From Candidatus Omnitrophota bacterium (lineage in GTDB: Bacteria; Omnitrophota; Gorgyraeia; B26-G9): DNA of 15,288 nucleotides. Below are positions 8,263-14,264 of this stretch, piece after piece (within the stretch, counting starts at the first letter, position 1; the number at the start of each line of letters is the position of its first letter). The position numbers and the translations under genes are program-made. The DNA is taken from contig JAGLQQ010000007.1 in NCBI GenBank assembly GCA_023136735.1, positions 1 through 15,288 on the forward strand, read 5' to 3'. The notes below the pieces were generated by a model. The model saw nothing but the letters and a program-made list of their open reading frames with translations. It was not told the DNA's origin and made no database searches.

Positions 8263-9015
8263 ATGTCTGGACATTCAAAATGGGCGAGTATAAAACATAA
8301 AAAAGCAGCTACAGATTCAAAAAGAGGTAAGCTGTTTACAAAACTGATTAAAGAATTGACTGTTGGGGCGCGCGAAGGTGGTGGTGATCCGGATGCAAAT
8401 CCACGCCTTAGACTTGCTATACAGAAGGCAAAAGACTCTAATATGCCTAAAGACAATATCGAAAAGGCTATAAAGAAGGGTACTGGTGAGCTGCCTGGTG
8501 TGATTTATGAATCTATGGTTTATGAAGGATATGGTCCTAGCGGTGTGGCGGTTCTTGTTGATGTACTTACTGATAATAAGAACAGAGCCGCGGCTGAAGT
8601 TCGTAGTATATTTACCAAAAAAAATGGAAATATGGCCGGAGCCGGATCTGTTGCTTGGCAGTTTAAGCAAAAGGGTGTGATAATAGTCAGTAAGGAAAAA
8701 AGTGAGGAAGATAATCTGATGAATATCATCCTTGAAAACGGAGCTGAGGATATGCAGACTGAAGATGATGTTTATGAGATAAGTACTCAGCCTAGAGGAT
8801 TTGAGGCAGTAAAAAAAGCTATTGAGAGCAGCGGTATTGAAATTGCTTCCGCGGAGGTAACAATGGTTCCTGATTCTACTGTTAATATTGCTGATAAAGG
8901 AGTTGCTCTGCAGGTTCTAGGTCTTATCAACGCATTAGAAGATAATGATGATGTGCAGAATGTTTATGCTAATTTTGATATTCCTGATAATATATTATCG
9001 GAAATTGAACAATAA
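8263..9015 (+). CDS. yebC: YebC/TACO1 family protein
   Basis: This protein has 250 residues and begins with the family hallmark MSGHSKWASIKHKKAATD. The rest is equally typical: KLFTKLIKELTVGAREGGGDP, NPRLRLAIQKAK, NMPKDNIEKAIKKG and YEGYGPSGVAVLVD. YebC proteins were long annotated as transcriptional regulators. Work on YebC and mitochondrial TACO1 instead supports a role in relieving ribosome pausing during translation, so the old label should be used with care. An ATG at 8236 would add nine residues, but the ribosome binding site at 8248-8252 and family conservation favour 8263. It heads a tight run with ruvC-ruvA-ruvB, an arrangement common in many bacteria. Confidence 0.95.
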   Translation: MSGHSKWASIKHKKAATDSKRGKLFTKLIKELTVGAREGGGDPDANPRLRLAIQKAKDSNMPKDNIEKAIKKGTGELPGVIYESMVYEGYGPSGVAVLVDVLTDNKNRAAAEVRSIFTKKNGNMAGAGSVAWQFKQKGVIIVSKEKSEEDNLMNIILENGAEDMQTEDDVYEISTQPRGFEAVKKAIESSGIEIASAEVTMVPDSTVNIADKGVALQVLGLINALEDNDDVQNVYANFDIPDNILSEIEQ

Positions 9016-9026
9016 GGAAGATATCC

Positions 9027-9542
9027 ATGAGAGTCTTAGGAGTTGATCCAGGGCTGCAGTGCGTAGGATACGGTGTTATAGAATTTACTAAACAGACGTC
9101 TTGTATCTCTGTGCGTGGGCGTGATCATAGACTGAAGCTTGTTGAAGCAGGATTTATCAAGACCTGCTCAAAAGATAAATTCACAAATAGATTAAATAAG
9201 ATATATAATGGTCTTATACAAGTGTTTGAAGCTTGCAAGCCGGATGTGGTTGCAATAGAGGAGCTTTATTCTCATTATAAAAATCCTAAGACAGCTATAT
9301 TGATGGCGCATGCGCGGGGTGTTATTTGCCTTGTTGCAGCTCAGCATAAACTTAGTGTTTCAGGTTATGCTCCCAAAAAGGTAAAAAATGCGGTAACCGG
9401 ATCCGGTGCCGCGACGAAATCTCAGATGCAGAGAGTTATTAAAGAAACACTGGGGCTTAAGTCTGTACCCGAACCGCATGATGTTGCCGATGCTTTGGCG
9501 ATGGCTATAACCCATATTAATATAATCAACAGGAAAATATGA
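9027..9542 (+). CDS. ruvC: Crossover junction endodeoxyribonuclease RuvC
   Basis: RuvC is the Holliday-junction resolvase, which nicks two opposing strands with the RuvAB complex. The protein has 171 residues and an RNase H-like fold. The acidic catalytic residues are visible as Asp7 (VDPG), Glu78 (VAIEELY), Asp152 and Asp155 (HDVADALAMA), matching Asp7, Glu66, Asp138 and Asp141 of E. coli. The first spacing is about 12 residues longer than in E. coli because of an insertion around residues 20-38 (TKQTSCISVRGRDHR), which looks like an extended loop. Its AAGGAAG ribosome binding site overlaps the yebC stop codon, and its own stop overlaps the ruvA start as ATGA, so the genes are translationally linked. 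Confidence 0.95.
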   Translation: MRVLGVDPGLQCVGYGVIEFTKQTSCISVRGRDHRLKLVEAGFIKTCSKDKFTNRLNKIYNGLIQVFEACKPDVVAIEELYSHYKNPKTAILMAHARGVICLVAAQHKLSVSGYAPKKVKNAVTGSGAATKSQMQRVIKETLGLKSVPEPHDVADALAMAITHINIINRKI

Positions 9543-10159
9543 TTTGTAGAATTTCAGGTAGAATAATACAAAGAAGAGAAAATTCACTGCTTGTTGAAGT
9601 TGGCGGATTCGGTTATGAGGTTTTTATACCTCAAGGGGTTATGAAATGCCTAATCCAAGATGAAAGCGAATGTGAATTTGTTACATTTCATTATCACCAG
9701 GCAGATCAAAATAAGAGTATACCGATTTTGATTGGGTTCCTGAATGAGATTGAGAAAGAATTTTTTGAAAGATTTATTACTGTTTCCGGTATCGGCCCTA
9801 AAGCCGCAGTTAAGGCAATATCCGAACCGATACCTGTTATAGCCAGAGCCATTGATTCCGGTGATATTGCTTTTCTTAAGTCATTGCCAGGTATTGGCAC
9901 ACAAAGAGCAAGAGAAATAGTCGCGAAACTTCAAGGTAAGGTGGGAAAGTTTGGTCTTATTAAAGGAATTATTCGTGAGGATAAAAACATTCCTGGCGTT
10001 AGCGATATAGAGCAAGAGGCAGTAGCTGTTCTTTTGCAGCTGCAATATAAAAAACCTGAGGCAGAAAAAATGATCAAGAATGCCATAACGAGAAATCCAG
10101 ATGTTAAAAATTCGGAAGAGCTATTAAATGAAGTCTATAAACAAAGATCAAATCAATAA
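9539..10159 (+). CDS. ruvA: Holliday junction branch migration protein RuvA
   Basis: RuvA binds the four-way junction as a tetramer or octamer and loads RuvB. In 206 residues it shows the N-terminal OB domain (MICRISGRI..., GGFGYEVFIP) and two helix-hairpin-helix motifs, VSGIGPKAA (82-90) and LPGIGTQRA (116-124). A C-terminal three-helix domain (about 157-206, DIEQEAVAVLLQLQYKKPEAE) contacts RuvB. The start shares ATGA with the ruvC stop, and the last 32 nt overlap the start of ruvB. Length and motifs are normal. Confidence 0.95.
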   Translation: MICRISGRIIQRRENSLLVEVGGFGYEVFIPQGVMKCLIQDESECEFVTFHYHQADQNKSIPILIGFLNEIEKEFFERFITVSGIGPKAAVKAISEPIPVIARAIDSGDIAFLKSLPGIGTQRAREIVAKLQGKVGKFGLIKGIIREDKNIPGVSDIEQEAVAVLLQLQYKKPEAEKMIKNAITRNPDVKNSEELLNEVYKQRSNQ

Positions 10160-11195
10160 AAAGCAAGAAATGCTGAGAGAGACTGTGCTTATGCAGCAGG
10201 AGACAGAAGATGATCTGGTTCTTAATCTATCTCTTCGTCCTTTGCAATTCGCCGATTTTATCGGACAAGATAAGCTTAAAGAAAATCTCCAGATAGGTAT
10301 CCAGGCGGCAAAATCGAGAAATGAACCGCTTGAGCATTTAATGCTTTCAGGCCCTCCGGGCTTGGGCAAAACTACTCTTGCGCATATTGTTGCCCATGAA
10401 ATGGGAACAAAGATAACTACTACTTCAGGTCCCGCCATTGAAAGGGCAGGCGATCTTATCGGAATACTTACCAACCTTGAGCACGGTGATATTCTTTTTA
10501 TTGATGAAATTCATAGATTGTCAAAAATAGTTGAAGAATTCCTTTATCCTGCAATGGAAGATAATAAGATTGACTTTGTTATTGATAAGGGGCCATACGC
10601 GAAGACTATCCAGTTTAATCTTAAGCCTTTTACGCTTATTGGAGCAACAACCCGCTCAGGACTGCTGAGCGCGCCTTTGCGCAGTCGTTTTGGAATGTAC
10701 TACCATATTGATTTTTACCCCTGGCAGGAATTGGTAAATATTATTAAAAAATCAGCGGAAAAACTTGGGCTGGAGCTTGATGATAAAAGCGCCCAGATTA
10801 TAGCTAAAAGATCGAGAGGAACTCCACGCGTAGCTAATCGTCTTTTGCGCAGGGTTAGAGATTATAGTGAGGTCAAGGCAAACGGTGTGATTAATTCAGA
10901 AATTACAGATATTGCTTTGGATCTGCAAGGGGTTGATGCCCTCGGGCTTGATGAAATCGATCGCAGAGTGCTTGGAGTAATAATTGATACATATGACGGA
11001 GGGCCTGTAGGAATTGAATCGATTGCTGCTACTTTAAATGAAGAAAGTGATACTATTGTTGATGTTGTGGAGCCATATCTGTTAAAGATGGCTTTACTTA
11101 AGAGAACGTCCAGAGGTCGCCAGGCAACAGAGCTTGCCTATAAGCATCTTGATTGCAAAAAAACAAAAGATACTCAACGGGAGATATTTGAATAA
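10128..11195 (+). CDS. ruvB: Holliday junction branch migration ATPase RuvB
   Basis: RuvB is the AAA+ hexameric motor that pulls DNA through the RuvA-bound junction. In 355 residues, Walker A is GPPGLGKT (75-82), Walker B ends in DEIH (126-129) and sensor 1 is GATTRSG (172-178). SAPLRSRFG at 181-189 contains the arginine finger. A winged-helix domain closes the protein (about 265-345, GLDEIDRRVLGVIIDTYDGG). The N-terminal tail before LRPLQFADFIGQ is about 36 residues, somewhat long. The start at 10128 is supported by GGAAGAG 7 nt upstream, inside ruvA. ATG codons at 10170 and 10191 are possible alternatives with weaker sites. The stop shares TAATG with queH. Confidence 0.93.
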   Translation: MKSINKDQINKKQEMLRETVLMQQETEDDLVLNLSLRPLQFADFIGQDKLKENLQIGIQAAKSRNEPLEHLMLSGPPGLGKTTLAHIVAHEMGTKITTTSGPAIERAGDLIGILTNLEHGDILFIDEIHRLSKIVEEFLYPAMEDNKIDFVIDKGPYAKTIQFNLKPFTLIGATTRSGLLSAPLRSRFGMYYHIDFYPWQELVNIIKKSAEKLGLELDDKSAQIIAKRSRGTPRVANRLLRRVRDYSEVKANGVINSEITDIALDLQGVDALGLDEIDRRVLGVIIDTYDGGPVGIESIAATLNEESDTIVDVVEPYLLKMALLKRTSRGRQATELAYKHLDCKKTKDTQREIFE

Positions 11196-11752
11196 TGCAT
11201 AGCAAAAGAATACTTCTTCATATGTGCTGTGCTCCTTGTGAAATTTATCCGCTTAAAAAGCTCAGATCCATGAATTGGGAGGTAGAGGGGTTTTTTTATA
11301 ATCCAAATATATATCCGCATACTGAATATGCTTTGCGAAAAAAATATGTTATGGATTATTCTAATCGGGTTAATTGTGATATATATTTCTGTGAAGGCTA
11401 CCATGATGAAGAATTCAATAATGCTATTAAAAATAATCTTGATAAGCCTGAGCGTTGTATGAATTGTTGGTATTTGAGGCTGAACAAAGCAGCTGAGCAC
11501 GCGAAAATGATCAAAGTAGATACTTTTTCCACTACTTTGCTGGTCAGTCCTTATCAGGATAAACAGGCAATAAAACTTCTAGGAGAAAAAGCGGCAGCCG
11601 AGCACGGAGTTAATTTTTTCTATTATGATTTCAGTGTTGGATATCAAGAAGCTGTAAAGATTTCCAAAATAGAACAATTATACCGTCAGAAATATTGCGG
11701 ATGCAAATACAGTCTCGCTGAGAGTTCAGCGGTGAAGGTAAAAGGAATATAA
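11195..11752 (+). CDS. queH: Epoxyqueuosine reductase QueH
   Basis: QueH carries out the last step of queuosine synthesis, removing the epoxide oxygen from epoxyqueuosine in tRNA. It is a metal/iron-sulfur enzyme unrelated to the cobalamin-dependent QueG. The 185-residue protein has the family cysteines: CCAPC at 11-15, CMNC at 88-91 and YCGC at 167-170. Family motifs YNPNIYPHTEY, SPYQDK and SVGYQEA are also present. Its ATG overlaps the ruvB stop by one base. Its final isoleucine codon and stop (11747-11752) fall within the left inverted repeat of element copy 3, so the element may have replaced the original gene end. The protein nevertheless reaches the usual YCGCKYSLAES end and looks complete. 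Confidence 0.93.
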   Translation: MHSKRILLHMCCAPCEIYPLKKLRSMNWEVEGFFYNPNIYPHTEYALRKKYVMDYSNRVNCDIYFCEGYHDEEFNNAIKNNLDKPERCMNCWYLRLNKAAEHAKMIKVDTFSTTLLVSPYQDKQAIKLLGEKAAAEHGVNFFYYDFSVGYQEAVKISKIEQLYRQKYCGCKYSLAESSAVKVKGI

Positions 11753-11893
11753 ACAACTATTTTTACTCCCACCGCAAAGATTGGCGGACAGGCATTCTCG
11801 TCCGCCTCAGGCGGACCCCCAGGGAAACATTGTTTTTTTAGACCTCCATGTCAAAACCAATGTTTAAATCCGTAAAAACTATTGTTCATATTC
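11745..11893 (+). repeat. MITE-like inverted-repeat element, copy 3, ending queH
   Basis: Inverted repeats lie at 11745-11768 (GAATATAAACAACTATTTTT...) and 11870-11893 (...CTATTGTTCATATTC), matching at 18 of 24 positions. A central hairpin spans 11825-11865 with AAACATTG/CAATGTTT arms. TAAAAG directly flanks both ends (11739-11744 and 11894-11899), which may be a target-site duplication. However, the right-hand copy lies in sequence that is also similar in the other element copies. This copy is longer than the others because it carries a GC-rich palindromic insert (11783-11816). It separates queH from queA and has no reading frame. Confidence 0.75.
11783..11816 (+). repeat. GC-rich palindromic module nested in copy 3
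   Basis: GTCCGCC TCA GGCGGAC at 11800-11816 is a perfect 7-bp hairpin with a 3-nt loop. A second GGCGGAC at 11783-11789 can pair with the same GTCCGCC, so two folds compete. The module is absent from copies 1 and 2 and is far richer in GC than its surroundings. No T-run follows, so it does not look like a standard terminator. Confidence 0.7.
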
Positions 11894-11916
11894 TAAAAGT
11901 GCAAACATTTCTTGGA

Positions 11917-11922
11917 TATAAT
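11917..11922 (+). promoter_or_regulatory. Candidate -10 box for queA at the element edge
   Basis: A perfect TATAAT lies 35-40 nt before the chosen queA start, just outside the right inverted repeat of copy 3. No good -35 hexamer is seen at 16-18 nt (TAAAAG at 11894-11899 is poor). The corresponding position beside copy 2 reads AATAATACA. It may be a weak promoter supplied by the repeat unit. Confidence 0.35.
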
Positions 11923-11942
11923 ACAATATAAATTATTCAAAA

Positions 11943-11947
11943 GAGGG
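11943..11947 (+). promoter_or_regulatory. Ribosome binding site deciding the queA start
   Basis: GAGGG at 11943-11947 is 9 nt before TTG 11957 and 18 nt before ATG 11966. It lies downstream of the far-upstream TTG at 11912, which therefore cannot be the start. Confidence 0.6.
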
Positions 11948-11956
11948 TTTAAAGTT

Positions 11957-13006
11957 TTGAGTGAAATGAAAATATCAGATTTTGATTATCATCTTCCGCG
12001 GGAATTGATCGCGCAGTTTCCTGCTAAACGCCGTGATGAATCACGGCTTTTAATTATCCAGAGAAAGACGGGGCAGATAAGGCACGGTTTTTTTAAGGAT
12101 ATTGCCGGCATGTTCAAAGCGGCTGATGCCTTGGTTTTAAATGACACAAAAGTAAGGCCGGTGCGTGTAATAGGCCATATTAAAGAAAAGAAGATCGACA
12201 TTCTTCTTGTTGAGAGGATAAAAAAAAATTGCTATTATGTTAAGGCTTTGCCCGGGAAAAAACTCAAACCCGATGTGATAATCAATTTCACCGGCAATAA
12301 ATACACAGCGGTAGTGAAAGATTGTCAAGAGGCTAGAGTTAAGGGTATGAAACTGATTGAGTTTACGCTTGAAGAGGATATTGATACTGTATTAGATGAT
12401 ATTGGAGTTATGCCATTGCCTCCATATATAAAGCGGGAAGTTTCTGCTGCTGATAATTCAAGATATCAGACTGTATACGCGAAAAATCCCGGGGCCATTG
12501 CCGCGCCAACGGCGGGCCTGCATTTTACCCAAGAGATAATTGATGCTATTAAAGAGAAAAATAATAAAATAATTAATATTACTCTTCATGTTGGTATGGG
12601 AACATTTTTGCCGGTAAAAGTAGATGATATCTCGATGCATCAGATGCATAAAGAGCATTTTGAGTTAAGTGTAAGTGCTGCGGCCCAGATCGAAAATGTA
12701 AAACTAATGAAGGGGAGAATCTGTGCTGTTGGAACTACAGTTGCCAGGGTTCTGGAAACTTGTGCTGTAAAAGGTGATGAGTTTTCTATTAAGGCGCAAA
12801 AGGGGCAGACTGATTTGTTTATTTATCCGCCTTATGAGTTTAAGGCTGTAGATGTGCTGCTTACCAATTTTCACTTGCCGAAAACTACTCTGCTAATGCT
12901 CGTATGTGCTTTTGCTTCAAAAGAACTGGCTCTTGAAGCATACGCTAAGGCGGTTGAGTCTAAGTACAGGTTTTTTAGCTATGGAGACGCGATGCTAATT
13001 ATCTAG
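11957..13006 (+). CDS. queA: S-adenosylmethionine:tRNA ribosyltransferase-isomerase QueA
   Basis: QueA transfers and rearranges the ribosyl part of S-adenosylmethionine onto preQ1 in tRNA, producing epoxyqueuosine, which QueH reduces. The protein starts with the typical MKISDFDYHLPRELIAQFPA after three extra residues. It has the family motifs LNDTKVRPVRVIGH, AAPTAGLHFT, HVGMGTFLPV, MHKEHFEL and NFHLPKTTLLMLVCAF. From TTG 11957 it is 349 residues, and from ATG 11966 it is 346; spacing from GAGGG favours the former slightly. The stop TAG (13004-13006) is also the first triplet of a heptanucleotide array. It is cut off from queH by element copy 3, so it may depend on a promoter at the element edge or on read-through. 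Confidence 0.93.
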   Translation: MSEMKISDFDYHLPRELIAQFPAKRRDESRLLIIQRKTGQIRHGFFKDIAGMFKAADALVLNDTKVRPVRVIGHIKEKKIDILLVERIKKNCYYVKALPGKKLKPDVIINFTGNKYTAVVKDCQEARVKGMKLIEFTLEEDIDTVLDDIGVMPLPPYIKREVSAADNSRYQTVYAKNPGAIAAPTAGLHFTQEIIDAIKEKNNKIINITLHVGMGTFLPVKVDDISMHQMHKEHFELSVSAAAQIENVKLMKGRICAVGTTVARVLETCAVKGDEFSIKAQKGQTDLFIYPPYEFKAVDVLLTNFHLPKTTLLMLVCAFASKELALEAYAKAVESKYRFFSYGDAMLII

Positions 13007-13072
13007 GGGATGGGGAATAGGGTGTAGGGAGTAAAAACAGGGACTAGCGGATAGCGTTTAGCGATTAGAAAA
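13004..13072 (+). repeat. Heptanucleotide array A, starting on the queA stop codon
   Basis: Ten consecutive units, nine of 7 nt and one of 6, mostly begin with TAG. A G-rich first half (for example TAGGGTG, TAGGGAG) is followed by GAGTAAAAACAG at 13029-13040, then a second half (for example TAGCGTT, TAGCGAT). The first unit's TAG is the queA stop codon. GAGTAAAAACAG is identical to the inner part of the terminal repeat in element copies 1 and 2. Array B at 3805-3868 has the same order in the other orientation. Confidence 0.65.
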
Positions 13073-13145
13073 AGCAGGCAAAAGTTAAAAGCTAATTATA
13101 TTTTATTATTTGAAGCGATAAGCAATACTAAAAAAGGAAAAACTA

Positions 13146-14264
13146 ATGAGCTTCAAAGTAGTACATAAAGATAAAAATTCAAAAGCCAGACTGGGATTAT
13201 TGAACACAAAGCGAGGCATTATCCAAACACCTGTTTTTATGCCGGTCGGAACTCAAGCAACAGTAAAGGCAATATCTCCCGCTGCTTTAGAGGAAATGGG
13301 AGCTGAGATTATTCTCGGCAATGCATATCATTTATATTTAAGGCCTGGAACCGACCTGATAAAAAAAGCGGATGGATTGCATAAGTTCATGAACTGGCAC
13401 GCTCCTATCCTTACTGATAGCGGAGGTTATCAGGTATTCAGTCTTTCAATATTGCGAAAGGTAACGGACAAGGGAGTAAAGTTCCAATCGCATATTGACG
13501 GATCAACTCATTTTATCGGGCCTAAGGAGTGTCTTGAAATACAAGATATTTTAGGGAGTGATATATGCATGGTCCTTGATGAGTGCGCGCCTTATCCTTG
13601 CGAGTATGAAAACGCTAAGATCGCGATGAAGCGTACGCTTGATTGGGCAAAGATTAGTGCGAAAGTGAAGTTAAACAGCGGTAATAAAGTTTTTGGAATT
13701 GTACAAGGCAGTACATATCAGGATCTTAGGCAAGAGTGCGCAAAGGAACTTGTGAATATGGATTTTGATGGCTATGCTATCGGGGGAGTGAGTGTTGGGG
13801 AGCCTCCTGAGCTTATTTATAAAACGGTTGAATATACCCTGCCTCTTTTGCCTGATTGTAAGCCGAAGTATATTATGGGCATGGGCACGCCTGAAGATAT
13901 TCTTGAGAGTATCTCCTTTGGAGCAGATATGTTTGACTGTATTATTCCCACACGTTACGGCCGTACGGCAAATGCTTTTACCAGCCAGGGTAAATTAAAT
14001 CTTCGTAATGCCCGCTTTACTCAGGATTTGACTCCTGTAGACCCGGAATGTTCCTGTTATCTTTGTAAAAACTTTACCAGAGCCTATGTAAGACATCTCT
14101 TTTACGCAAACGAAATGCTGGGCCCGCAGCTTTTATCAATACACAATGTGCATTTTTATATAAATCTTATTAAGCAGGTTCGCGTTGCGATTACCGCTAA
14201 TGAGTTTATTGAATTCAAAAAGAGCTTTTTGGAAAAGTATAAATATAGCAAAAAGGAAAAATAA
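13146..14264 (+). CDS. tgt: tRNA-guanine transglycosylase (queuine/preQ1 type)
   Basis: Tgt exchanges guanine 34 of tRNAs with GUN anticodons for preQ1, the first tRNA-level step of queuosine formation. In 372 residues it has LTDSGGYQVFS with Asp91, GIVQGS (184-189) and IGGVSVGEP (212-220). The nucleophile is Asp264 in MFDCIIPTR. The zinc site is Cys302, Cys304, Cys307 and His333, the same numbering as in E. coli. After PTR the sequence is YGRTANAFT rather than the common NARNG form, a mild deviation. AAAGGAAA precedes the ATG by about 8 nt. Its last codons contain the ribosome binding site of the next gene, whose likely start directly follows its stop. Confidence 0.95.
   Translation: MSFKVVHKDKNSKARLGLLNTKRGIIQTPVFMPVGTQATVKAISPAALEEMGAEIILGNAYHLYLRPGTDLIKKADGLHKFMNWHAPILTDSGGYQVFSLSILRKVTDKGVKFQSHIDGSTHFIGPKECLEIQDILGSDICMVLDECAPYPCEYENAKIAMKRTLDWAKISAKVKLNSGNKVFGIVQGSTYQDLRQECAKELVNMDFDGYAIGGVSVGEPPELIYKTVEYTLPLLPDCKPKYIMGMGTPEDILESISFGADMFDCIIPTRYGRTANAFTSQGKLNLRNARFTQDLTPVDPECSCYLCKNFTRAYVRHLFYANEMLGPQLLSIHNVHFYINLIKQVRVAITANEFIEFKKSFLEKYKYSKKEK
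14253..14256 (+). promoter_or_regulatory. Ribosome binding site pointing to a CTG start
   Basis: AAGG at 14253-14256 within AAAAGGAAAA lies 8 nt before CTG 14265, directly after the tgt stop. No comparable site precedes ATG 14316. Starting at CTG adds the missing half of a signal peptide. Confidence 0.5.

Noticed and set aside
11800..11830. Intrinsic terminator after queH formed by the GC-rich palindrome
   Set aside because: The hairpin is strong, but it is followed by CCCCAGGGAAACA and not by a T-run, so it does not fit the standard form.
11912..11956. Upstream TTG extending QueA by 15 residues
   Set aside because: The extension overlaps the TATAAT-like box and precedes the only ribosome binding site. 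The residues are not typical of QueA.
11753..11956. preQ1 riboswitch in front of queA
   Set aside because: The gap is accounted for by the repeat element. I could not find a preQ1-type pseudoknot motif in it or in the gap before tgt.
13792..13998. Short + strand open frame inside tgt
   Set aside because: It is another frame of a clearly conserved Tgt region and has no recognisable features of its own.
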